Shown in pieces: positions 46,615 through 53,929 of a stretch of 63,004 nt of DNA. The stretch is from Pseudomonadota bacterium. GTDB taxonomy: Bacteria > Pseudomonadota > Gammaproteobacteria > Steroidobacterales > Steroidobacteraceae. Position 1 is the stretch's first letter. The number at the start of each line of letters is the position of its first letter. Both the position numbers and the translations under genes were made by a program. The notes under the pieces are model-generated. The model did not search any database and was not told the origin of the DNA. It saw only the letters and a program-made list of their open reading frames with translations. The stretch is from assembly GCA_023457495.1 (NCBI GenBank), contig JAEWLQ010000014.1:1-63004 (forward strand), read 5' to 3'.

Positions 46615-48849
46615 ATGAACCACAAAACGGTCACCGCGCTCATCGTCGTATTGCTGTCGGGACTCTCGGGCGCAGTTTTTGCCCAGGAGTCGCCGCGCAT
46701 CGGTCTCGTGCTCTCCGGTGGCGGTGCGCGCGGGGCCGCGCACATCGGCGTGCTCAAGGTGCTCGAGGAGAATCGCATCCCGGTGCACGCCATCGCGGGC
46801 ACCAGCATGGGCGCCGTCGTCGGTGGCCTGTATGCCTCGGGACTTTCGGCCGATGAAATCGCGCGCGTGATGGATTCGGTCGACTGGCAGGACGCGTTCC
46901 GCGATCGTCCGCCGCGCACCGATCTCAATTTCCGCCGCAAGCTCGAAGATCAGAACTTCCTCGTGAAGTTTCCGCTGGGAATCAAGGGGCGCAAGTTCCG
47001 ATTGCCGCGTGGCCTGGTGCAGGGACAGAAACTCACGCAGATATTGCGCAACCTGACGTTGCCGGTCGCGCAGATCCAGGATTTCGACGATCTCGCGATT
47101 CCGTTTCGCGCGGTGGCCACGGACATCGTCACCGGCGATCGTGTCGTCATCGGGCATGGCGACCTGACCACCGCGATGCGAGCGAGCGTGTCGGCGCCGG
47201 GCGTGTTCGCGCCGGTCGAGTCGGACGGACGGCTGCTGGTGGATGGAGGTTTGTCGTCGAATCTGCCGGTCGATGTGGCCCGCGAGATGGACGTCGACCT
47301 GCTGATCGTCGTCGACGCGGGTTTTCCGCTGCTCGATCGGTCGAAGCTGGACTCGGTCGCCACCGTCTCCAACCAGATGCTCGCGATCCTGATCCGCAAC
47401 AACACCAAGTCGCAGCGCAACTCGCTCACCGAGGACGACATCATCATCGACCCGGAGCTCGGTGATTTCTCGTCGCTGGCGTTCGGTGATCACACGCGGG
47501 CGATGGAGATCGGCGCGCAGGCCGCGAACGAGGCGTTGCCGCGGCTGCAGGCCTTGTCGGTTCCGGAGCCGCAGTTCCGCGCGTTTCTCGCGCGGCGCGA
47601 CGCGGTGCGCACGCCGCTGCCACGCGTGGATTTCCTGCGCGTCGAGCCGGGCTCGGAGCGTTACGCGGGGGCCATCGACGCACTGTTCGGCGACCAGGTG
47701 GGCAAGACCGTCGACGGCGCGAAGCTCCAGACGCGCGTGAGCGAGCTGTATGGCCAGGGAAATCTCGAGAACTTCGACTATCGGCTGGTGCCGGGCGGGG
47801 TGGAAGAAGGGCCGGGGGAAGAAGGCGAGTTCGGGCTTGCGCTCACCACGCGCCGCAATTCCTGGGGTCCTAACTATCTGCGCTTCGGTCTACAGCTGCA
47901 GAACGACTTCGAGGGCAATTCGTCTTTCAACGCCGCGCTGCGCGGCACGCTCGCGGAGATCACGCGTTACGGCGGAGAATGGGTGTGGGACCTGCAAGTG
48001 GGCGAGACGCCGCGGGTCGCGACCGAGGTGTACCTGCCGGTGGGATACCGCTCGCGCTGGTTCGTGGCGCCGCACGGCGAGTTCCTGATCCGCACGCTGC
48101 CCATCCTCGACGAGAACGACCGCATCCTGGCGGAGTACCGCGTGCGCACCACCGACTATGGCCTCGATTTCGGCCGCGAGCTCGGCAACTACGGCGAAGT
48201 CCGCGTAGGTTGGGGGCGCAGTTTCGGAGAGGCGTCCGTGCGCGTCGGAGATCCCATCCTGCCGACCAACGAATTCGATTCACGCAAGTTCTTCGCCCAG
48301 TTCCGCTACGACACGGTGGACGACGTGAATTTTCCGCGCCGCGGCGGCACCTTCTCGCTCGGCTGGCAGGCCGAACGCGAGGGGAAGGGATTCTCGGCCG
48401 ATGGCAATGCGGACCTGCTGCTCTACGACCAGCTGTACGCGCGTTCCTGGGGGCGTGGCACCGGCATCCTGTGGGCGTCGTCCGGCCTGCGCCTCGACGA
48501 TGACATCGACATCGTCCGTTCGTTTTTCTCGCTGGGCGGTTTCCTGAACATGTCCGGCATCGCGCCGGAGTCCCTCGTCGGGCCCAACTTCGCGATTTTG
48601 CGCGGCATCTACTATCGGCAGGTCGGCAGCGGCGGGCCGGGCATTCTCAACCTGCCCGTGTACGTCGGTACATCGCTCGAATTCGGCAATGTCTGGAACA
48701 ACCGCCGTGACATGTCCTTCGAGAGCGTGCGCACCAACGGCAGCATCTTCGTGGGGCTCGATACCTTGTTAGGCCCGGTGTATCTCGCGACGGGCTTCGA
48801 CGACAAGGGTGGTTCGGCGTACTACCTGTTCCTGGGACGCACCTTCTGA
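46615..48849 (+). CDS. Patatin-like phospholipase with C-terminal outer-membrane barrel
   Basis: 744 residues. Signal peptide 1-23 (ending AVFA). Patatin domain: oxyanion loop GGGARG at 35-40, nucleophile S64 in GTSMG, and D210 in LLVDGGLSS. A POTRA-like linker is followed by a BamA/TamA-type barrel (about 440-744) ending in YYLFLGRTF, with a terminal phenylalanine as in barrel proteins. This is the RssA/PlpD type-Vd-like layout. ATG 46615 is used; a far longer frame reading upstream through the receptor gene is a shadow. It probably displays or exports a lipase. Confidence 0.92.
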   Translation: MNHKTVTALIVVLLSGLSGAVFAQESPRIGLVLSGGGARGAAHIGVLKVLEENRIPVHAIAGTSMGAVVGGLYASGLSADEIARVMDSVDWQDAFRDRPPRTDLNFRRKLEDQNFLVKFPLGIKGRKFRLPRGLVQGQKLTQILRNLTLPVAQIQDFDDLAIPFRAVATDIVTGDRVVIGHGDLTTAMRASVSAPGVFAPVESDGRLLVDGGLSSNLPVDVAREMDVDLLIVVDAGFPLLDRSKLDSVATVSNQMLAILIRNNTKSQRNSLTEDDIIIDPELGDFSSLAFGDHTRAMEIGAQAANEALPRLQALSVPEPQFRAFLARRDAVRTPLPRVDFLRVEPGSERYAGAIDALFGDQVGKTVDGAKLQTRVSELYGQGNLENFDYRLVPGGVEEGPGEEGEFGLALTTRRNSWGPNYLRFGLQLQNDFEGNSSFNAALRGTLAEITRYGGEWVWDLQVGETPRVATEVYLPVGYRSRWFVAPHGEFLIRTLPILDENDRILAEYRVRTTDYGLDFGRELGNYGEVRVGWGRSFGEASVRVGDPILPTNEFDSRKFFAQFRYDTVDDVNFPRRGGTFSLGWQAEREGKGFSADGNADLLLYDQLYARSWGRGTGILWASSGLRLDDDIDIVRSFFSLGGFLNMSGIAPESLVGPNFAILRGIYYRQVGSGGPGILNLPVYVGTSLEFGNVWNNRRDMSFESVRTNGSIFVGLDTLLGPVYLATGFDDKGGSAYYLFLGRTF

Positions 48850-48881
48850 TGCATCGGGCGCCGATGACCCGGCGCCGCGCC

Positions 48882-49148
48882 TCAAAGCCCGCGGCTTTCG
48901 TGGAGCTTTTCGACCTTCTCGAACCGCAACGCGGGTTTGTCGCCCGGGCGCGAGTATTCGTGCTTGCGCGACATCTCGATGAGCGCGGCATCGCGCTCCG
49001 CGGCGGTGCCGAACCAGTGAGTCTTGTTCCAGTCCGCTCCGAGCAGCTTCTGGAAGGGGTCGCCACGCTTGAGCGTGATGCGAACGCCATAGGGACGCTG
49101 GATCCCGGCGTCGGGCTTGCGCAGGTTGTGAGGATGAACGATGGCCAT
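48882..49148 (-). CDS. Conserved small protein of unknown function
   Basis: 88 residues from ATG 49148 (MAIVHPHNLRKPDAG). Visible pieces: PYGVRITLKRGDPFQKLLG, DWNKTHWFGTAAERDAALIEM and KHEYSRPGDKPALRFEKVEK. I recognise this as a conserved proteobacterial hypothetical family but know of no assigned function. No signal peptide or membrane helix. It is convergent with the patatin gene. Confidence 0.75.
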   Translation of the reverse strand: MAIVHPHNLRKPDAGIQRPYGVRITLKRGDPFQKLLGADWNKTHWFGTAAERDAALIEMSRKHEYSRPGDKPALRFEKVEKLHESRGL

Positions 49149-49232
49149 GGCGCGCAAGGTTACCTGATTTGATTCAAACCGAGGGTGGCCAATACCATCC
49201 GGAATTCGTACTTCGCTGACGGGAGCCGGAAA

Positions 49233-49799
49233 ATGCGCATCGCGTCATGTTGGGCGGTGGCCGTGGCGATCGGGGGATTGCCGGCGGTGGCCCAGCAGTC
49301 GGTCCGTCAGCCGACGCCGGCGGCCCCGGAAGTTCGATCCTATTACCAGCGGAAGGTCGAGCTGATCCGGCGGGCGCACGAGCTGCGGCCGCGGCGGAGA
49401 GATGAACCGCTGCGCTACGAGAACATCACCGACATGGAAGTGCGCGAGATCCAGGCCGTCGCCGCCAAATTCGTTCCGAAAGCGATCGTGAACATTTCGC
49501 CGGTCGTCACGGGTTGTCCGTGCGAGGAAGGGCCGCAGTGCACCGACCAGGTTTACATCGTGGCGAGCAGTCTCGACGATTCCGTGGGGCTGCAGCTCTC
49601 GCGCGTGAAGAATGCGTGGCAGGTGGGCGTCGTGCAGCGCTGGTGGCTCCGCTACGATGCACTACGGGCGCGCATTGTCACGATGAACTTTCGGGCTTAT
49701 GAAGCATCGGAAGCCGAACTGTTCCGGGAACTGCCACAATGCGTGGGTGAGCTCGTGCCCGCGACGACCGCATCGACTCCAGCTGAAGTGAAGAAATGA
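49233..49799 (+). CDS. Exported protein of unknown function
   Basis: 188 residues from ATG 49233 (MRIASCWAVAVAIGGLPAVA), a likely signal peptide cleaved near AVAQQ. The mature part contains SYYQRKVELIRRAHELRPRR, a CPCEEGPQC cysteine cluster near residue 105, and QVGVVQRWWLRYDALRA. I do not recognise the family. It overlaps the acetyltransferase start by four bases, so they are co-translated. Confidence 0.75.
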   Translation: MRIASCWAVAVAIGGLPAVAQQSVRQPTPAAPEVRSYYQRKVELIRRAHELRPRRRDEPLRYENITDMEVREIQAVAAKFVPKAIVNISPVVTGCPCEEGPQCTDQVYIVASSLDDSVGLQLSRVKNAWQVGVVQRWWLRYDALRARIVTMNFRAYEASEAELFRELPQCVGELVPATTASTPAEVKK

Positions 49800-50254
49800 C
49801 GACAAGACGAGCGCCGGTGACCGTCCGGCCGGTGAAACCCGACGACTACGATCCCTGGCGGCCGCTCTGGGACGAATACAACGCGTTCTACGAGCGCACG
49901 CTGCCCGAGGAAGTGACCCAAACTACCTGGCGACGGTTCTTCGACGCCCACGAGCCCGTGCACTGCATCGTGGCCGAGCGCGAGGGCAAGGTCGTGGGCA
50001 CCTGCCACTACATCTACCATCGCAACACGGCGCGGATCGAGCCGGTGTGTTACCTGCAGGACCTGTTCACCGCCGCGGACTATCGCGGGCACGGGATCGG
50101 ACGCGCGCTGATTCAGGGCGTCTACGACATCGCGAAAGAAGCGGGCTGCAAGCGGGTGTACTGGCTCACGCATACGACGAACACGCCCGGCCGCACGCTC
50201 TACGACAAGGTCGCGAAAAACCTCGGGTTCATCCAGTACGTACAGGACGTGTGA
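49796..50254 (+). CDS. GNAT family N-acetyltransferase
   Basis: 152 residues. N-terminal VRPVKPDDYDPWRPLWDEY; acetyl-CoA loop YRGHGIGRALIQGVYDIA near residue 95; TNTPGRTLYDKVAKNLGF at the C-terminal motif. It acetylates an amine, amino acid or protein; the substrate is unknown. The stop shares a base with the next start (TGATG). Confidence 0.92.
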   Translation: MTTRRAPVTVRPVKPDDYDPWRPLWDEYNAFYERTLPEEVTQTTWRRFFDAHEPVHCIVAEREGKVVGTCHYIYHRNTARIEPVCYLQDLFTAADYRGHGIGRALIQGVYDIAKEAGCKRVYWLTHTTNTPGRTLYDKVAKNLGFIQYVQDV

Positions 50255-50547
50255 TGAAGACGCGGCGGGTGTGTCCGCGGGGACACGTGTATTTCAAGAG
50301 CTCCGACTGCCCGACGTGTCCCCGGTGCGAATCCGCGCGGACGCCCGCGGATGGATTTCTCGCCAGGCTCGCGGCGCCGGCGCGCCGCGCGCTCGAAGGG
50401 GCGGGGCTCACGACGCTCGCGAAACTCGCGCACAAGACCGAGGCCGAGGTTCTCGCCTTGCACGGCATGGGACCGAATGCCATGGCGAAACTGCGCGAAT
50501 CACTCAAGGCGGCAGGTTTGAGCTGGGCGGAAACGCCGGAGTCGTAG
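50254..50547 (+). CDS. Small zinc-ribbon plus helix-hairpin-helix protein
   Basis: 97 residues. Cysteines at C7, C19, C22 and C25 (VCPRGHVYFKSSDCPTCPRCE) look like a short zinc ribbon. Residues 40-90 (ARRALEGAGLTTLAKLAHKTEAEV..HGMGPNAMAKLRESLKAAGL) match the helix-hairpin-helix of the RNA polymerase alpha C-terminal-domain type. A nucleic-acid-binding role is likely; a transcriptional contact is inference. It overlaps the GNAT stop. Confidence 0.82.
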   Translation: MKTRRVCPRGHVYFKSSDCPTCPRCESARTPADGFLARLAAPARRALEGAGLTTLAKLAHKTEAEVLALHGMGPNAMAKLRESLKAAGLSWAETPES

Positions 50548-51882
50548 TTAGATTCGCGGAGCCGGCTGCGCATCGCGCCGGCACAACGACCAGTCGATGC
50601 GCGCCCATCGGTTGCGCGCGAAAGAGCGCAATATGACGGCCAGCGCGGCCATTGCCGCAAGCGCAGCGGCCACGATCCAGAAACGGATGTCGTCCCTGGC
50701 CGTCATCACGGCCACGACCGAGAGCGCCACCATCACAACGATGGCGAGCAGGGATTCCGGTACGCGGACCCCGCGAGTGAGCATGAGTCCGAGGTACGTG
50801 CTCAGGACCGTGCCGAGAACGACCAGCGACGTTCCCGCGATCATCCGTGAGGGGGGCATTCCCGCATACGCGCCCATGCCGAGCAGGAACAGGATCAGGG
50901 CGAGCAGAACGAGACCGTTGTGCCGCCAGGCGGACCGCTCGACGGCGGCGAACAGGGTGTCGCGAGATCCTTCGCTACGCAGCCACAGTGCGCGGCTGCG
51001 TGCCGGCGCTTTCTCCGCGTTGCCCCCGGCGACGACGCTGGCGATGGCCAGGTAGAGCAGCCACATGACCGGCGCGCCCCATCCCGTCCGGAGCACGAAA
51101 GCCATGGGCAGCAGCAATACGGCGATCAGGATCCAGGGGCGGGTGTTGCCGAGCAGCAGATCGATTTCCCGGCCCGCGAACTCGCGCGTGGAAATGCTCC
51201 GGGCGCTGGGTGGCGCGCGGCGCCGGCCGGCGAACCACCGACGCAGTCGCGGCCAATTGAGATAGCCTGCGCTGAATACCACCGCGAGCACCGCCAGGTG
51301 CTGCAGATTGCGCTGGAGGAGCAGGCCTTCGTCCAGATTCTCGCCGGAGGGAATAAGCGCTAACGCGATCAGCAAACCGAATCCCTTGGTGAATCCGGCG
51401 AGATTGCGTTCACTGCTGACGAACCACATGAACACGTACAACCACGTGGCGGCGATGCAGGCCGAGGTGTAAGTGAACAGCGCCAGCCACAACGTGTATT
51501 CGAAGAGGCGCTGATCCTCCAGCAGTATTCCGGGTTTGGCGGACATGCCGGCGACGTAGGCCAGCGGTGTCATGAGTCCGGCTGGCAGGGCGACGAGCAA
51601 CACGGTGAGAAAGGCGCTGGCTAGTAGTTTGACGCGCGCTCGGGGGAGGATGCAGGCGGAATGACTTCGAGAAAGCCGTCCGAAGGTCAGAGGCATCAGG
51701 GAGCCGCCGAGGAAGATCGCGATCATGCCGGGCCACGCTAATGCGAGCATTTGCTCGGTCTGCGGCAGGTAGAGCACGACGTAGAGCGAGGCAAAGATGA
51801 GGAGCAGGCCGCCGATCGTCAGCCACCGCGTGACGGTCATTCCGAAGAAATATGTCAGCAGCAGGCGCCCGACCGCTTTCAT
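50548..51882 (-). CDS. Multi-spanning membrane protein of a GntR-linked ABC system
   Basis: 444 residues with about ten to twelve hydrophobic helices and no enzymatic motif. Its start overlaps the ATPase stop by four bases, so it is the predicted permease of that ABC transporter. The substrate is unknown; Gram-positive counterparts of this three-gene layout (YtrA-like) respond to cell-envelope stress. It ends against the small zinc-ribbon gene. Confidence 0.82.
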   Translation of the reverse strand: MKAVGRLLLTYFFGMTVTRWLTIGGLLLIFASLYVVLYLPQTEQMLALAWPGMIAIFLGGSLMPLTFGRLSRSHSACILPRARVKLLASAFLTVLLVALPAGLMTPLAYVAGMSAKPGILLEDQRLFEYTLWLALFTYTSACIAATWLYVFMWFVSSERNLAGFTKGFGLLIALALIPSGENLDEGLLLQRNLQHLAVLAVVFSAGYLNWPRLRRWFAGRRRAPPSARSISTREFAGREIDLLLGNTRPWILIAVLLLPMAFVLRTGWGAPVMWLLYLAIASVVAGGNAEKAPARSRALWLRSEGSRDTLFAAVERSAWRHNGLVLLALILFLLGMGAYAGMPPSRMIAGTSLVVLGTVLSTYLGLMLTRGVRVPESLLAIVVMVALSVVAVMTARDDIRFWIVAAALAAMAALAVILRSFARNRWARIDWSLCRRDAQPAPRI

Positions 51883-52754
51883 CGGTGCAGCTCCAGGAAG
51901 ATTTCCTCGAGGCCCAGCGATTCCTGCTCCACGGTGACCGAGTAACGTTGCTCGAAGGACTGCTGAATCGCCTGCGTCCAGTCGCGCACCACCGCGATGA
52001 CCGATTGCGCCTGCACGCGCTGGTTGAGCGCGCCGGGGATGTCGAGGTGGGTCATCGCGCCACCCACGCGGATGTGCAGCCGCGAAACCGATTCCTTGAG
52101 CGATTCGAGATCGCCTTCCCAGAACAGGCGGCCCTCCTTGAGTATCCAGATGCGCGTGGCCAGCCGCTCGATGTCCGAGACGATATGCGAGGAGAACACG
52201 ACGGCGCGTTGCCCTTCGGCGGACAATTCCACGAGCTGTTCGAGGAATTGCCGGCGCGCCATCGGGTCGAGGCTGGCCACCGGCTCATCGAGGATCAACA
52301 GATCGGGCCGATGTCCGAACGCCAGCAGAATGGATAGTTTCTGCCGTTCGCCGACGGACATGCTCTTGATGCGAGCCTGCGGATCCACGCCCCAGGCGCC
52401 GCACAGCCGGGCGATGAGCTCGTGATCCCATCTCGGATAGAACGAGGCGATGACGCGCAATTGTTCGGCCACGGTGAGCTGGTTCAGCAGTTCATCCTGC
52501 TGCGGAACGAAGCCGATCCGGCGTTTCACCTCGCCCGTCAGGTTCTGGCTTTCAGCGCCGAAAATGCGCACGTGGCCCGAGGAGGGCGTGGAGTAACCGA
52601 GCATCAGCTCGAGCAGCGTGGTTTTGCCCGCGCCATTCTTGCCTAGCACGCCGACCACTTCGCCGGCTCGCACCTCGAAGCTGAGGTCCTGCAGTACGTC
52701 GCGCGAACCGAACGCCTTGCGCAGGTGTAAGGCCTGCACGGCTGGATCATTCAT
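51879..52754 (-). CDS. ABC transporter ATP-binding protein
   Basis: 291 residues. Walker A GKNGAGKTTLLELM near residue 38, signature MSVGERQKLSILLAF, Walker B LLILDEPVASLD, H-loop VFSSHIVSD. The C-terminal part is typical of a drug- or lantibiotic-type export ATPase. It overlaps the GntR gene by eight bases and the permease by four. Directionality is probably export, by family resemblance only. Confidence 0.93.
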   Translation of the reverse strand: MNDPAVQALHLRKAFGSRDVLQDLSFEVRAGEVVGVLGKNGAGKTTLLELMLGYSTPSSGHVRIFGAESQNLTGEVKRRIGFVPQQDELLNQLTVAEQLRVIASFYPRWDHELIARLCGAWGVDPQARIKSMSVGERQKLSILLAFGHRPDLLILDEPVASLDPMARRQFLEQLVELSAEGQRAVVFSSHIVSDIERLATRIWILKEGRLFWEGDLESLKESVSRLHIRVGGAMTHLDIPGALNQRVQAQSVIAVVRDWTQAIQQSFEQRYSVTVEQESLGLEEIFLELHR

Positions 52755-53127
52755 CGTGTTGCTCCCATTTGCTGCGGAGCAGTCTCGTGACCTCCGCCTG
52801 GCTCAATTGAAGTTGTCGGGCGGCCAACGCCACCTGTTCGACCAAGGGTTCGATCTGTTCGAGCCGCCGCGCCACGGGTGACTGCGGCCGCGAGCGGCTG
52901 GCCACGGTCATGGGTTTGCCGCGGTTGTGTTCCAGCAGGCCTTCCGCCTGCAGCAGGCTATAGGCCTTGGAAATCGTCATGGGATTCACGGCGTGCGCGA
53001 CGGCGACCTCGCGGACCGACGGTAGCTCATCGCCGGGCTTCAGCTGCCCGCTGGCGATCCGGCGCCGCACCTGCTCGAGGATCTGGCGGTAGATCGGGAT
53101 GCCGGAGTTGGGGTTGAGTATGAACAT
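52747..53127 (-). CDS. GntR family regulator (YtrA subfamily)
   Basis: 126 residues. Winged HTH IYRQILEQVRRRIASGQLKP then ELPSVREVAVAHAVNPMTIS; the short C-terminal helical tail rather than a ligand domain marks the YtrA group. These repress their own ABC operon. A 28-base palindrome lies 13 bases upstream of the start and is the likely operator. It overlaps the ATPase gene, so regulator and transporter share a transcript. Confidence 0.92.
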   Translation of the reverse strand: MFILNPNSGIPIYRQILEQVRRRIASGQLKPGDELPSVREVAVAHAVNPMTISKAYSLLQAEGLLEHNRGKPMTVASRSRPQSPVARRLEQIEPLVEQVALAARQLQLSQAEVTRLLRSKWEQHDE

Positions 53128-53140
53128 GGGCGCCGGTGAA

Positions 53141-53168
53141 TTAGTGTATCAAGACTATAATACACTAA
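53141..53168. promoter_or_regulatory. Operator palindrome TTAGTGTAT-N10-ATACACTAA before the GntR-ABC operon
   Basis: Two perfect 9-base arms (53141-53149 and 53160-53168) in an otherwise GC-rich region; TATAAT (53156-53161) lies between and into the arms. Its position just upstream of the gntR start (53127) and the symmetry fit a GntR dimer site. Confidence 0.75.
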
Positions 53169-53205
53169 GCCGGCGTTGTGTGAGGTAGCTCACAGCTGCG
53201 TCGAA

Positions 53206-53227
53206 AGGGCGGGGCTGTAGCCGCCCT
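53206..53227 (-). terminator. Possible terminator after the kinase gene
   Basis: Stem AGGGCGG/CCGCCCT with an 8-base loop; on the minus strand it is followed by TTTCG. It lies between the kinase stop (53241) and the GntR promoter region. Confidence 0.4.
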
Positions 53228-53240
53228 CCCGTGGGGGGGC

Positions 53241-53819
53241 TTACGCGGCGCGGTCTCCGGCGCCTTCCCGGTCGCGCCAGTGAAAGATGCGGCGCGTGAC
53301 GAACAGGTAGACCTTCTTGCCGCTCGCCATCCAGATGCGTGAAACGAGCGACGGCGTCGCGAGGATGCGTTTCTCGCGCGCGGTCAGGCGCTCTGGAAGA
53401 TAGGTGCGCTTGTGTTTGAGCAGGTGACGGATGTCGTCGTGTCCGAGCGCGCGCGCCAGTGCCCCACGGCGCGTGAGGGTCATTGCGAGCTGGAAATCGA
53501 CGAGAGCGGGGCGGCCATCGGTCGTGACCAGCCAGTTCGTTTCCTTGGCGAGATCATTGTGGATCACGTGGGCGGCGTGCAGCCGGCGCAGGAGTCTGAA
53601 CGCCGCGCGGAAGTACGCCGGGTCGCGCGGCTTCGCGATGTGCATGGGCGAACCTTCGATCCAGCTGCGCGTGAGCAGGCCCGCGCGATAGTCGATCGCG
53701 CGCGGGATTCCTTCGATTCCCTTGCCGAGCGCCAGGCGCGTGAGCGCGCGGTGCTCGCGACGCATCAGGTGGCGCGCCAGCCACCGCGCCCACGGACGTG
53801 CCGGGCGAGCGTCGCGCAC
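53241..53819 (-). CDS. RIO/Kdo-like small-molecule or protein kinase (5' end disturbed by a repeat)
   Basis: 192 residues from GTG 53819. The catalytic core is HNDLAKETNWL (H-x-D...N) with the metal aspartate in ALVDFQLAMTL. It resembles a family of short RIO1/WaaP-like kinases of proteobacteria. Translation of the bases upstream in the same frame (53820-53885) reads DEQTLKKDVFGTISRAGDLV, which looks like the normal N-terminus of this family, yet contains no ATG, GTG or TTG. The open frame stops in the dispersed repeat at 53886-53929, where a CTG (53888) is the only candidate. The start was probably damaged or replaced by the element. Confidence 0.8.
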   Translation of the reverse strand: MRDARPARPWARWLARHLMRREHRALTRLALGKGIEGIPRAIDYRAGLLTRSWIEGSPMHIAKPRDPAYFRAAFRLLRRLHAAHVIHNDLAKETNWLVTTDGRPALVDFQLAMTLTRRGALARALGHDDIRHLLKHKRTYLPERLTAREKRILATPSLVSRIWMASGKKVYLFVTRRIFHWRDREGAGDRAA

Positions 53820-53885
53820 GACGAGATCGCCGGCGCGCGAGATCGTGCCGAAGACGTCTTTCTTGAGCGTTTGCTCGTCGGGAGG

Positions 53886-53929
53886 CAGGTCTGTCCCCTT
53901 TTGCTAGGAAACGAGGAATGTCCCCATTA
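53886..53929 (-). repeat. Single copy of the dispersed GGGGACATTCC repeat
   Basis: 44 bases beginning TAATGGGGACATTCC at 53929. The first three bases are the TAA stop of the MFS-acyltransferase gene, and the other end lies in the N-terminal coding region of the kinase. Confidence 0.85.
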
